Below, piece by piece: positions 1 to 7,623 of a stretch of 64,000 nucleotides of DNA. The notes beneath the pieces are model-generated. The model made no database searches and was not told where the DNA came from. It was given only the letters and a program-made list of their open reading frames with translations. The stretch spans positions 124,001-188,000 of the forward strand of contig NZ_JARADB010000002.1 in the NCBI RefSeq assembly GCF_028765165.1, written 5' to 3'. The stretch is from Paenibacillus sp. MAHUQ-63 (lineage in GTDB: Bacteria > Bacillota > Bacilli > Paenibacillales > NBRC-103111). The translations under genes and the position numbers were made by a program. Numbering within the stretch: position 1 is the stretch's first letter; each line of letters opens with the position of its first letter.

Positions 1-8
1 ATCAGAAA

Positions 9-521
9 TTGGCCAAAGAAGACCGCAAACAACAACTTATCGATGCAGCCGTAACCGTCTTCGCCAAACAGGGATTTCACAAGACGACGACCGCACATAT
101 CGCACAGGCGGTGGGAGTTACACAGCCTTATGTGTTTCATTTTTTTAAAACGAAGGAAGAACTGTTCATCGAAGTACTGCAGCAATCCATCCAGCGTATT
201 GCAGGGAAATTTAGAGAGGTTGAAGCGCCGGCGGAGCAATTGGCAGATCGGATGGGCGCCGCCTTCTATCAATTGCTGGGGACTCACCGGGACGAAACGC
301 TGCTGTCGATGCAGGCGTTCACAACAGCTGAACCGCTTATACGGCAACAGGTTCAGGAAGGCTTCGCGCATATTCATCAGGTGGTGAAGGAGAAATTCGA
401 GCTCGCTGACATTCCGCAGCCCGGCTTTCAAGCGTCCAGCTTCATTGGCCTCGGGCTGGTCGCGGTTATGTCCGAAGTGCTGGAGCTGCCCGAGCTGTCC
501 CCTAATTGTGAGAATGAATAA
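9..521 (+). CDS. TetR/AcrR family transcriptional regulator, 5' end uncertain
   Basis: A DNA-binding repressor of the TetR type. The N-terminal helix-turn-helix lies at about residues 10-55, with the typical signature AAVTVFAKQGF, then TTTAHIAQAVGV, then the recognition segment ending YVFHFFKTKEELF. The C-terminal all-helical ligand domain is unassigned. The TTG at position 9 has only eight bases before it in the window and the frame is open to the edge, so the true start may lie upstream. It is followed after 36 bases by a DUF4188 gene on the same strand, so the two are probably cotranscribed. TetR-like palindromes lie about 850 bases downstream, in front of the flavin oxidoreductase. They could be targets of this protein or of the TetR encoded at 3019. 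Confidence 0.85.
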   Translation: MAKEDRKQQLIDAAVTVFAKQGFHKTTTAHIAQAVGVTQPYVFHFFKTKEELFIEVLQQSIQRIAGKFREVEAPAEQLADRMGAAFYQLLGTHRDETLLSMQAFTTAEPLIRQQVQEGFAHIHQVVKEKFELADIPQPGFQASSFIGLGLVAVMSEVLELPELSPNCENE

Positions 522-557
522 TTACCTTGAATGAAATGTTAAGGGAGATGAGGACCA

Positions 558-1064
558 GTGGCGAAAGTTATTCCGGGAAGATACACGGCGCGAGTGGAAG
601 GGGATTTCGTTGTTTTTCTGATTGGCATGCGTGTCAACCGGGTATGGGCCATCCACAAGTGGCTGCCGGTGCTTCAAGCAATGGGACCGATGATCCGGGA
701 GCTCTACACGAACCGCAAGCTCGGCTTCCGTGGAACGGAGTTTATGTGGGGATGGCGTACCATTCATTTGCTGCAATATTGGGATTCTTACGAGCAGCTG
801 GAAGCGTACGCCCGCGGCGGACAGCATCTTACCGCCTGGCGGAATTTCAACCGCAAAGTCGGAACGGACGGAACCGTTGGTATCTATCATGAAACGTACA
901 AAATCCGAGCCGGCGAGTATGAGTGTGTATATGGCAATATGCCGGTGTTTGGGCTGGCCAAAGTATCGGAACATCTTCCCGCCGTTGGCCATATGGAGAC
1001 GTCGCGCCGCCGCATGGGCGGAGAGAACGAACCCGCCGTACCGACACCAACCAATCCTCGATAA
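558..1064 (+). CDS. DUF4188 family (monooxygenase-like) protein
   Basis: A 168-residue soluble protein of the DUF4188 family, often annotated as a monooxygenase-family protein. Visible hallmarks are VIPGRYTARVEGDFVVFLIGMRVN at the N-terminus, the segment LGFRGTEFMWGWRTIHLLQYW, and the C-terminal EYECVYGNMPVFGLAKV. The GTG start follows a purine-rich AAGGGAGATGAGG stretch. No cofactor motif is visible, and catalytic activity is not established for the family as far as I know. It follows a TetR gene, an arrangement usual for a small regulated detoxification unit. A long hairpin terminator closes the unit. Confidence 0.75.
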   Translation: MAKVIPGRYTARVEGDFVVFLIGMRVNRVWAIHKWLPVLQAMGPMIRELYTNRKLGFRGTEFMWGWRTIHLLQYWDSYEQLEAYARGGQHLTAWRNFNRKVGTDGTVGIYHETYKIRAGEYECVYGNMPVFGLAKVSEHLPAVGHMETSRRRMGGENEPAVPTPTNPR

Positions 1065-1080
1065 GGGGATAGGATAAGCA

Positions 1081-1117
1081 AGGCTGCCTGGATGATGCGA
1101 GCATCAACCGGCAGCCT
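1081..1117. terminator. Bidirectional hairpin terminator
   Basis: AGGCTGCC at 1081 pairs with GGCAGCCT ending at 1117, and inside it TGATGC pairs with GCATCA. An AT-rich tail follows. It sits between the DUF4188 gene and a convergent small gene and could serve both. Confidence 0.7.
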
Positions 1118-1123
1118 ATTTAT

Positions 1124-1225
1124 TTACTTGGATTTCTTCTTTGCGGCAGATCGGCCTTGCTTCTTCGGATCATCCGATGGAGGTGCAGCGTGCTGTGAGC
1201 CATTGGGCTTTATGGTATCGGCCAT
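1124..1225 (-). CDS. Small basic hypothetical protein, 33 residues
   Basis: A short reading frame beginning MADTIKPNGS and ending in a Lys-rich tail (AAKKKSK). The ATG is preceded at nine bases by AGGAG within GGAAAGGAGC, a strong ribosome site, and the stop lies just before a hairpin terminator. The middle is rich in Pro, Asp and Ala, suggesting an unstructured polypeptide, and the tail could bind nucleic acid. I do not recognise a family. Another ATG sits one base after the ribosome site in a different frame and is unlikely to be used. Support comes from the ribosome site, terminator and composition only. Confidence 0.5.
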   Translation of the reverse strand: MADTIKPNGSQHAAPPSDDPKKQGRSAAKKKSK

Positions 1226-1336
1226 GTTCTCATGCTCCTTTCCTGAGATTCGTACATAGTTATATGCATATAAGCCTGTTTGATCCTAAAAGGATTATCG
1301 CAATGTTTTCCATGTGGAATGCCTATAAAAAAACGG

Positions 1337-1365
1337 TTGACAAAAATTAACTGCCCCGGCATAAT
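1337..1365 (+). promoter_or_regulatory. Sigma-A type promoter of the flavin oxidoreductase
   Basis: TTGACA at 1337-1342, a 17-base spacer, and CATAAT at 1360-1365. A palindromic operator begins four bases downstream. A further TATAAT at 1427-1432 lies closer to the gene but lacks a good -35 box. Confidence 0.6.
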
Positions 1366-1368
1366 AAC

Positions 1369-1387
1369 ATTGACTGAACCGTTCAAT
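1369..1387. promoter_or_regulatory. Palindromic operator 1 (TetR-type)
   Basis: ATTGACTGAACCGTTCAAT, an imperfect inverted repeat covering the expected transcription start. It shares ATTGACTGA and TCAAT with the second copy at 1436. Confidence 0.55.
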
Positions 1388-1435
1388 CTAAAGTCAGATT
1401 CAAATTAGGTTCGCTGCATATTTTTTTATAATAAT

Positions 1436-1454
1436 ATTGACTGATCTAGTCAAT
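1436..1454. promoter_or_regulatory. Palindromic operator 2 (TetR-type)
   Basis: ATTGACTGATCTAGTCAAT has seven-base arms that are perfect inverted repeats around a five-base centre. It lies directly after a TATAAT box and nine bases before the ribosome site. Confidence 0.6.
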
Positions 1455-1476
1455 CAACAACGAGGAGGAAATGGTG

Positions 1477-2952
1477 ATGACAACTCATCTTAACCAAAGC
1501 AAAGCTATCGTCATTGGCGGGGGGATGGCCGGGTTAATGACCGCGCGCGTACTCTCGGATTATTACGCGGAGGTGCTGATCGTCGAGAAAGACGATTTTC
1601 CCGCGGGCCCCGATCTGCGTCCCGGGACTCCGCAGGCTTTCCATCCGCATCGCTTCACGACGCGCGGGAAATCGATTACGGAGCGGCTTTTTCCTGGCTA
1701 TGAGCATGACTTAGTGGCGCAAGGCTCCCCTTCGTCTCTGAACAAAGCCGTTTATTTCATGAACCAGCACGGGAGCCTGGAACTAAAGTATGAACGGAAT
1801 GATATCAAATTTAGTCGAGCGGTACTTGAGTGGGTCATCCGTCAACGTGTAGAAGGCATTCCTAACGTACGCTTCTTGTCCAGGCACGATGTCGTACGGT
1901 TGGTGACCTCCCCCGACCGCTCAGCGGTTATCGGCGTTCAAGCCAGAGATCGAGATGATCCCAAAGAGGAGAAGGTTCTGACAGCCGATCTGGTTGTGGA
2001 TACGAGCGGACGTTCCTCGAAACTGTCGGGATGGCTTACGGAGCTAGGCTACGAAGTGCCGCAGCCGGATCGTCTGAAAGTTTCGCTCGGTTACAGTACC
2101 CGCCGCTATAAGGTGCCTGCCCATCTGACCCACCTCATCGATAAATGGGACGTCATTAACCTCCAGGGGCAGCCAGCAGCCGGCACTTATACGGGTGTGT
2201 TCTCTTTCATTGAGAATCAGGTTGCCGAAGTGCTGCTCTACCGCCCAGGCGGGAATTACCCTCCTACGGATGCCGCCGAATTCGAATTGGCTGTGGCGCA
2301 GCTGCCGAACCCGATCATCTCGGAAATCGTACGCGACCTTGAACCCATCACTTCGCCTCGAGGCTTCCGCGTTCCGGAATTATATTGTCACCGCTATGAA
2401 CAGATGTCCCGCTGGCCTGCCGGATTGCTGGTCTTGGGAGATGCTTACTGCATCTATGATCCGATCTTCGGCCAGGGCATGACGGTCGCCGCGATCGCTG
2501 CCGAAATTCTGGCAGCCAGTTTGCGAGAACGACACGCTGCATACCAGCCTGATTGGGAGCACAGTGTGCTTCGCCGAATCAAAGAAGCCATCGAGCCGGC
2601 GTTCTGGCTTAACTGCTCGGCCGACTTGCAGTGGGAAGGTGTTCACTACGAGGGTTCGGATTCACGTAAGGGGAATGCCTTCTCCCGGGAATATATGGAG
2701 CTGTATCTCAAGCACGCTATAAGCAAGCCCGATTGGCGGCTATACGGTCTTTACTGGGCTGTGAATACGTTGTCCGTGTCACCGAGACATATTTTCAACC
2801 CGCAGACGGTTGTCCAAGTGCTTAACTTTACAGAGGAAGGCAAGCAGCTTCTCGCAGAGCTTAAGGTGGAAGACGGGCAGACTGTGGAGGCCGTGCTGGA
2901 TGGGCTTCTGCCCCGATTCTCGGATAAGCCTTTCGAGCCGGCGAAGGAATAG
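1477..2952 (+). CDS. FAD-dependent oxidoreductase (flavin monooxygenase-like)
   Basis: A 491-residue single-component flavoprotein of the PHBH-like superfamily. The N-terminal Rossmann motif is VIGGGMAGLMTARVL with the acidic strand end VLIVEKDDFP. The second FAD contact, GDAYCIYDPIFGQGM, lies at about residue 325. Such enzymes hydroxylate or otherwise modify small hydrophobic molecules; the substrate cannot be told. ATG 1471 is only two bases after AGGAGG (1463-1468), whereas ATG 1477 is at the ideal eight, so the latter is taken as the start. Two TetR-like palindromes lie upstream and a TetR gene follows 66 bases downstream, suggesting substrate-inducible expression. Confidence 0.85.
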   Translation: MTTHLNQSKAIVIGGGMAGLMTARVLSDYYAEVLIVEKDDFPAGPDLRPGTPQAFHPHRFTTRGKSITERLFPGYEHDLVAQGSPSSLNKAVYFMNQHGSLELKYERNDIKFSRAVLEWVIRQRVEGIPNVRFLSRHDVVRLVTSPDRSAVIGVQARDRDDPKEEKVLTADLVVDTSGRSSKLSGWLTELGYEVPQPDRLKVSLGYSTRRYKVPAHLTHLIDKWDVINLQGQPAAGTYTGVFSFIENQVAEVLLYRPGGNYPPTDAAEFELAVAQLPNPIISEIVRDLEPITSPRGFRVPELYCHRYEQMSRWPAGLLVLGDAYCIYDPIFGQGMTVAAIAAEILAASLRERHAAYQPDWEHSVLRRIKEAIEPAFWLNCSADLQWEGVHYEGSDSRKGNAFSREYMELYLKHAISKPDWRLYGLYWAVNTLSVSPRHIFNPQTVVQVLNFTEEGKQLLAELKVEDGQTVEAVLDGLLPRFSDKPFEPAKE

Positions 2953-2960
2953 CGATTTTG

Positions 2961-2996
2961 GATATAGGTTTTGTTATACTGGTAAATATCTATATC
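2961..2996. promoter_or_regulatory. Inverted repeat around an extended -10 box before the TetR gene
   Basis: GATATAG (2961-2967) and CTATATC (2990-2996) are perfect inverted arms 22 bases apart. Between them lies TGTTATACT, an extended -10 element (TG 2972-2973, TATACT 2975-2980). The placement suits autorepression by the following regulator. Confidence 0.4.
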
Positions 2997-3018
2997 GTCC
3001 GCAAAGGAGCACTCGACA

Positions 3019-3627
3019 TTGGCACCATTAAACGATGAACAATTACACCAAATCCGCGATGAACGTAGAGAGCAAATTAAGGCGGCGGCTATTCAGGTAT
3101 TCGCCCGAAAAGGCATCCTAAACGCGAAGATGAGCATGATCGCAGAAACGGCAGGAATCAGCAACGGGCTGTTGTACCATTATTACAAATCCAAAGATGA
3201 ATTGTTTCTGTCACTTGTTCAAGAGGCGATGCTCGAGACGGAAGCGGCCATGCGAGGCATTCATGAAATGCCGGGCACACCAATCGAGAAAATAAGGGCA
3301 TTGACGGCGGACATTCTAGATGAAAGCGGAGCGCCGTATTTCATGCTCATTCACCAAGCGCGGACGTCCGACGGGGTGCCCGACAAGGTTAAGCTTCTTC
3401 TGGAGGCGTATTCGATGGATACCTTCATTGATCAACTGCTTCCTTTATTCCTGGAAGGACAGCAGGCAGGAGAATTGACGGAAGGAGACCCCAGAGAGCT
3501 TATCGCTTGTTATTTATCCGTTCTCTCCGGCATCATGGTCATCAATTCCAATGGGATCGAGGACTACCGAATTCCGAGAGCCGATATGTTGATGCGATTG
3601 ATTGCGCCGCAGTACCGAACGAATTGA
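3019..3627 (+). CDS. TetR/AcrR family transcriptional regulator
   Basis: A 202-residue repressor. The helix-turn-helix region spans about residues 15-60 (AAAIQVFARKGILNAKMSMIAETAGI, then GLLYHYYKSKDELF). The C-terminal domain is typical of TetR ligand-binding/dimerisation domains. The TTG start is supported by AAAGGAG nine bases upstream. It lies just downstream of the flavin oxidoreductase but has its own candidate promoter in the 66-base gap, flanked by an inverted repeat. It is a good candidate for controlling itself and perhaps the oxidoreductase operators. Confidence 0.85.
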   Translation: MAPLNDEQLHQIRDERREQIKAAAIQVFARKGILNAKMSMIAETAGISNGLLYHYYKSKDELFLSLVQEAMLETEAAMRGIHEMPGTPIEKIRALTADILDESGAPYFMLIHQARTSDGVPDKVKLLLEAYSMDTFIDQLLPLFLEGQQAGELTEGDPRELIACYLSVLSGIMVINSNGIEDYRIPRADMLMRLIAPQYRTN

Positions 3628-3737
3628 TAACTAATGACATGTGGGCAATTCGTATTTGAAGCTGACGCCGATTTACGTAAATGATCCGATTCTTGGAATA
3701 CTAACGATGTAGGTCCAAGAAAACGGAGGTGAATGCA

Positions 3738-3902
3738 ATGAAGAACGATAAGAAATCGAAAGATCGGGAATTGCAAGGTAACGCCCTGACTCATGAACAG
3801 TTATCTGATGTTTATGCGGCAGGAACGAGCGATGGCATACACGAGTTAGCGGAAGGCAAGATCAAAATAACGAACGAAACCTCTAAGGATTTGTCCAAAT
3901 AA
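3738..3902 (+). CDS. Small hydrophilic hypothetical protein, 54 residues
   Basis: An ATG-started frame with a strong ribosome site (CGGAGGTGA, seven bases before the start) and a clean terminator after the stop. The protein starts MKNDKKSKDRELQ and is rich in charged residues, with a central LTHEQLSDVYAAGTSDGIHELAEG segment likely to be helical. No signal peptide, membrane segment or cysteine is present. I do not recognise a family. The composition is reminiscent of small cytosolic or spore-associated proteins of Bacillales, but this is only an impression. Confidence 0.6.
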   Translation: MKNDKKSKDRELQGNALTHEQLSDVYAAGTSDGIHELAEGKIKITNETSKDLSK

Positions 3903-3928
3903 GAGGCTTTGAATTGATGAAGAAATAA

Positions 3929-3960
3929 ACGGAGCGCCACGGATTTGTGGGCTCCGTTTT
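3929..3960 (+). terminator. Intrinsic terminator
   Basis: ACGGAGC (3929-3935) pairs with GCTCCGT (3951-3957), followed by a T-rich tail. It ends the small-protein gene. Confidence 0.8.
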
Positions 3961-4097
3961 ATCTTTCATGATGATGGAATGGGAGGACTGCTGCCTGCGT
4001 ATGAGGTTGATCTCAGCAGGGGATACTCTGTTAGAAACAGGAAGAAGCCTTGTGGATCAAAGGCAGTTACGATAGAAATGAAGGAGCGTAATAACGA

Positions 4098-4559
4098 ATG
4101 GAAGTTAGACTGGATTATACGAAAGTGCGGCCTGAATCGCTGCAAGCCCTTTTAAAATTAGAAGGATATGTGAAGAAAAGCGGCCTCGACCCCAAACTGG
4201 TGGAATTGATCAAAATTCGCGCCTCGCAAATTAATGGCTGCGCTTATTGTCTAGACATGCATACAAAAGATGCGCGCGCGGCAGGGGAGACGGAGCAGCG
4301 AATATACTTGCTAACCGCATGGCGTGAAGCCCCTTTCTATACGGAATCGGAGCGTGCCGCGCTAGCCTTAACGGAAGCTGTAACCCGAATTTCAGATGCA
4401 GGCGTGCCCGAGGAATTGTTTGAGAAAGTTCGCAGACATTTCGATGAAGAACAATATGTTGATTTAATTATGGCAATAAACGCGATTAACTGTTGGAATC
4501 GTATCGCAATCTCAACGGGAATGTTACCGGGTGACTATCAGCCGTCCGCACATAAATAA
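4098..4559 (+). CDS. Carboxymuconolactone decarboxylase family protein (AhpD-like)
   Basis: A 153-residue all-helical protein of the AhpD/CMD family. The peroxidase-type signature is complete: NGCAYC with Cys48 and Cys51, followed by His55 in LDMHTKDAR. Members with this CxxC-xxx-H motif act as thiol-dependent alkylhydroperoxidases or peroxide-linked reductases. ATG follows AAGGAGC. The gene stands alone with its own terminator. True decarboxylase activity is unlikely because the thiol motif is intact; the physiological substrate is not evident. Confidence 0.85.
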   Translation: MEVRLDYTKVRPESLQALLKLEGYVKKSGLDPKLVELIKIRASQINGCAYCLDMHTKDARAAGETEQRIYLLTAWREAPFYTESERAALALTEAVTRISDAGVPEELFEKVRRHFDEEQYVDLIMAINAINCWNRIAISTGMLPGDYQPSAHK

Positions 4560-4573
4560 TGGTTCAACGAAGG

Positions 4574-4602
4574 AAGCCGCGTCCGTCAGGATGCGGCTTT
4601 TT
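4574..4602 (+). terminator. Intrinsic terminator
   Basis: AAGCCGC (4574-4580) pairs with GCGGCTT (4593-4599) and runs into a T tract. Confidence 0.8.
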
Positions 4603-4624
4603 GCTATTTGACCTATACCGACAG

Positions 4625-5296
4625 TTAAATATCGTCCGTCAAGACAAGCGTCTTCCCGTTGACAATTCCCTTCAGCTTCAGCATGGCCAGATTAACGTAA
4701 ACCGTGCCGTCATATGTAAAAGATCCGGTTCCTTGTGAATACTGACTCTTGGAGGCAAATAAGCCGATAAGCTCGCCATCAAGACTCACCTGCACCATGG
4801 GTTCACCCCAGCTGATGGTATAGAAGCTGCTTAAGGTGGTAAGAGAGACATACTGCGCGCCATCTACTTGGATGAGTCCGAATTCTCCCGTGCTTTTTTT
4901 GGCTTTTTCCTCATTTAAGCTGAGAATGGCCGTCGTAATCGTCTGAAATCCGCTGCCCGGATCATTCGAAGCTTGCGGCTTAGGCGTTGCGGAAGGGGAA
5001 GGCGTCGGAGTCGGGACCATCGGCTGAGTTTCTTTCTTCTTCAGCGAGATGCCCATATCCGCATCGAAAGAGACCTCATACCCGGTTGCTTCGCCAAGAG
5101 CACGGACCGGCAGGTATGAAGTGCCGTCCACAACGATTGCCGGAGTGGCTAGCGTTTTGCCTTCGATTTGGAAGGGGAAAGCTCCCTGTATCGTTCTGCC
5201 TATGAGATTAGTGACCTCTTCTGCATGCGCAGATACGGTTGTCGCTATAAGAAATCCGGCCAAACCGCCGATGATATATTTTTTCAATGGATGCAC
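4625..5296 (-). CDS. Secreted stalk-domain protein (copper amine oxidase N-terminal-like)
   Basis: A 223-residue exported protein. Residues 1-25 form a signal peptide (positive start, hydrophobic GGLAGFLIATTVSA, cleavage near AHAEE). Residues 27-85 form a stalk domain of the copper amine oxidase N-terminal type, recognised by VDGTSYLPVRALGEATGYEVSFDADMGI. A Pro/Ser/Thr linker (about 93-112) leads to a C-terminal half with a second strand-rich unit (VDGAQYVSLTTLSSFY). There is no catalytic domain, so it is probably a cell-surface protein. It is convergent with the AhpD-like gene and divergent from the LysE exporter. Confidence 0.75.
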   Translation of the reverse strand: MHPLKKYIIGGLAGFLIATTVSAHAEEVTNLIGRTIQGAFPFQIEGKTLATPAIVVDGTSYLPVRALGEATGYEVSFDADMGISLKKKETQPMVPTPTPSPSATPKPQASNDPGSGFQTITTAILSLNEEKAKKSTGEFGLIQVDGAQYVSLTTLSSFYTISWGEPMVQVSLDGELIGLFASKSQYSQGTGSFTYDGTVYVNLAMLKLKGIVNGKTLVLTDDI

Positions 5297-5462
5297 CGAC
5301 CTTCGTACAGTTTGATTTTATGATTGCAGAAATCTATGATTAATAAGATTAATAATACGCTATGTTGTTTTGGGCCTGCAACTGATTCATGGTGCAATAA
5401 TGTACTATAGGGACTTTCATCCAAGATGTAGGATATGAGAATAGCCAGAAAGGGGTTATCTC

Positions 5463-6038
5463 ATGGACATAACATCTTTTTTAATTTATTGCTTCATTGC
5501 TACGTTCACACCGGGACCTACCAATATCGTCATATTATCCACCGTTCAAAATACGGGCGCCCGAAAGGCAATAAAGTATTCTTATGGAGCAACTGCCGGT
5601 TTTGGACTGTTACTCGTTATTTCTGCCATGTTAAATTCGATTCTCATGACGATTCTGCCGAAAATCATCATAGTGATTCAGATCATTGGCAGCGTATATA
5701 TGTTATATTTGGCCTATCAAATATACAAATTGGATGCAACGAATTCGACTGTACGCCAAACGGCTACCTTCATGTCAGGCTTCCTTATGCAGTTTCTCAA
5801 TCCCAAAGTCATCTTATTTACATTCACTGTCGTACCGACTTTTATTTTACCCTATTACAGCTCGAGCCCCGCAGTGACGATAAGGATTTTCGCTATCATC
5901 GGAATTGGATTTTTAGCATTTATGACATGGGTGCTTTTCGGTGCATGCTTCAAAGCATTTTTACAAAAGCATAACAAGATAGTCAATGTTGTGATGGCGT
6001 TATCTCTTGCTTATGCGGCCGTCATGGTATGGAAGTAG
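5463..6038 (+). CDS. LysE/RhtB family amino-acid exporter
   Basis: A 191-residue integral membrane protein with five to six hydrophobic segments. The family signature FTPGPTN lies at residues 15-21, followed by the characteristic small-residue region SYGATAGFGLLL and the PKVILF segment. Members export amino acids or related metabolites in exchange for protons. ATG follows AAAGGGG. The AraC-type regulator gene follows by 27 bases and is presumably its regulator, a common pairing. The exported substrate cannot be inferred from sequence. Confidence 0.85.
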   Translation: MDITSFLIYCFIATFTPGPTNIVILSTVQNTGARKAIKYSYGATAGFGLLLVISAMLNSILMTILPKIIIVIQIIGSVYMLYLAYQIYKLDATNSTVRQTATFMSGFLMQFLNPKVILFTFTVVPTFILPYYSSSPAVTIRIFAIIGIGFLAFMTWVLFGACFKAFLQKHNKIVNVVMALSLAYAAVMVWK

Positions 6039-6065
6039 GTAAAGCTGATGAAGAGGTGATGGAAA

Positions 6066-6842
6066 ATGAACAAATTTATTTACAAAAAATGTGCCGGGAT
6101 TACGGCGTTGTCCGCCAGTATGACCGATTTTACGTATAAGAAGCATGCTCATCAGGAATATGCGATTGGAGTTACGCTGCGCGGGATTCAAGAATATAAC
6201 TTGGAAGGCAGTTTGCAATTATCCTACCAGAATGGCATCATGCTTTTTCATCCGGAACAGGCTCATGATGGAATGGCGCACGACAAGACAGGGCTGGACT
6301 ATGTCATGCTCTACTTCGAACCGCAATTGCTTCTGGAGGTTATTGAAAAAAAGGATATCATCCGTTTTTCAAAACCGATAGTGTATGACGACCGGCTTCA
6401 GCGGCAAATATTAAGCCTCTCCAATGCGATATGTAACGAAAAAGATGAAGCTTTGTGCAGTGAATTGTTCTTATCTCTCACCGATCGCCTCGTTCAAACG
6501 AAGCTTTCGACGGACAACAAGAAGGATAACACGCTCATTCGTAAAGCAAAGGATATGCTCCATGCCAATCTGGAACATGTTCTTAAACTTGACGAAATCA
6601 GCAGCGAGCTTCAGTTATCCAAGTTTCAGTTTATTCGATTATTCAAGGCGCATACTGGCATTTCACCGTATCAATACTTTCTCAATTGCAAAATCGAACG
6701 TGCCAAGCAGTTAATTGAAAAAACGAAAGATGTTTATTCGGCTGTAGCCGCCTGCGGGTTTGTAGATTTAACTCATCTAAATAAGCATTTTAAAAGTGTA
6801 TATGGAACTACGGCATTTGAATATATGTCCTATTTGAATTGA
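6066..6842 (+). CDS. AraC family transcriptional regulator with N-terminal cupin
   Basis: A 258-residue regulator. The N-terminal half is an AraC-binding cupin, with KKHAHQEYAIG around residues 25-35 and LFHPEQAHDG around 60-70. The C-terminal 95 residues hold the double helix-turn-helix, including LDEISSELQLSKFQFIRLFKAHTG and the end motif ACGFVDLTHLNKHFKSVYG. It is 27 bases downstream of the LysE-type exporter and in the same direction, so it probably controls efflux in response to the exported compound. Confidence 0.85.
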   Translation: MNKFIYKKCAGITALSASMTDFTYKKHAHQEYAIGVTLRGIQEYNLEGSLQLSYQNGIMLFHPEQAHDGMAHDKTGLDYVMLYFEPQLLLEVIEKKDIIRFSKPIVYDDRLQRQILSLSNAICNEKDEALCSELFLSLTDRLVQTKLSTDNKKDNTLIRKAKDMLHANLEHVLKLDEISSELQLSKFQFIRLFKAHTGISPYQYFLNCKIERAKQLIEKTKDVYSAVAACGFVDLTHLNKHFKSVYGTTAFEYMSYLN

Positions 6843-6967
6843 ATGAGCATGAAGCTATAACTCCTTCCTACTCTATTGTCTTTTAGTTAGATCCAGCAGA
6901 TAATAATGGTAATCTGTAGGATGTGTTTAAGGAATGATAGTACACTCATAGAAACGGGTGATGCTTA

Positions 6968-7450
6968 GTGTTCTTAGTGAATTCTCGGGCCATAATTGAG
7001 AGAACGGTTGATGGAGAAGCAGAAATAGTAGTTCAAACGAGGAATAGGTCAGGGGAGCCTCAACGAATTGAGCTTCCTGGCGGAAGAATTGAGCCGTACG
7101 AATCTTTAATAGCCGCTCTGATCAGGGAAGTGAAGGAAGAGACCGGGCTCGATGTAGTTGAAATTGAAGGTGAGGATACTCGGATTGATACCAAAGGTAT
7201 TGATCCGGGTTTCGAAGTGGAATGTATGAGACCGTTTGCTGCTTATCAAACGATCAGAGGTTCTTTTGACTCTGTTGGTGTTTATTTCCGCTGCAGGGCT
7301 CAAGGTGAGCTGCTATCTTCAGGAGATGATACGAAGAACCCGCGATGGATCAAAGTCGATAAACTAAGATACATGATGAATGAGGACCCTCTGCAGTTTT
7401 CCAATGTTGATAGGGCAGGGATCTTGTTTTACTTGAAGTCATTGGATTAA
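6968..7450 (+). CDS. NUDIX hydrolase
   Basis: A 160-residue pyrophosphohydrolase acting on nucleoside diphosphates linked to another moiety. The Nudix box is complete at about residues 39-61 (GGRIEPYE..., then REVKEETGL), so metal binding and catalysis should be intact. The start is taken as GTG at 6968, after GGGTGATGC; the nearby ATG at 6961 is out of frame. No neighbour suggests the substrate. The gene stands apart with about 125 bases of open intergenic DNA before it. Confidence 0.8.
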   Translation: MFLVNSRAIIERTVDGEAEIVVQTRNRSGEPQRIELPGGRIEPYESLIAALIREVKEETGLDVVEIEGEDTRIDTKGIDPGFEVECMRPFAAYQTIRGSFDSVGVYFRCRAQGELLSSGDDTKNPRWIKVDKLRYMMNEDPLQFSNVDRAGILFYLKSLD

Positions 7451-7623
7451 AAAAATCATGCTCACGTCTCTGATTTTCAAGGGGCGAGAGCTTTTTTATT
7501 TGCTGAATAAATGGGATTATTTGGGAGGTATTTAACAAAAAAGAGGCATTAATTAAATAGTGAACTTGCTGTGGTAAAATGGGTTTACCTGTATGGTTTA
7601 TGGATTCTGAGGGGGCATGGCAG

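Noticed and set aside
1141..1350. Plus-strand frame of 69 codons
   Set aside because: It runs through a minus-strand small gene and a promoter, has no ribosome site and no recognisable features.
1471..3627. Biosynthetic cluster around the flavin oxidoreductase
   Set aside because: Only one oxidoreductase and regulators are present; no synthase, carrier or transport gene supports a natural-product pathway.
7450..7500. Possible terminator after the NUDIX gene
   Set aside because: GCTC and GAGC before a T run pair over only four bases, too weak to call.
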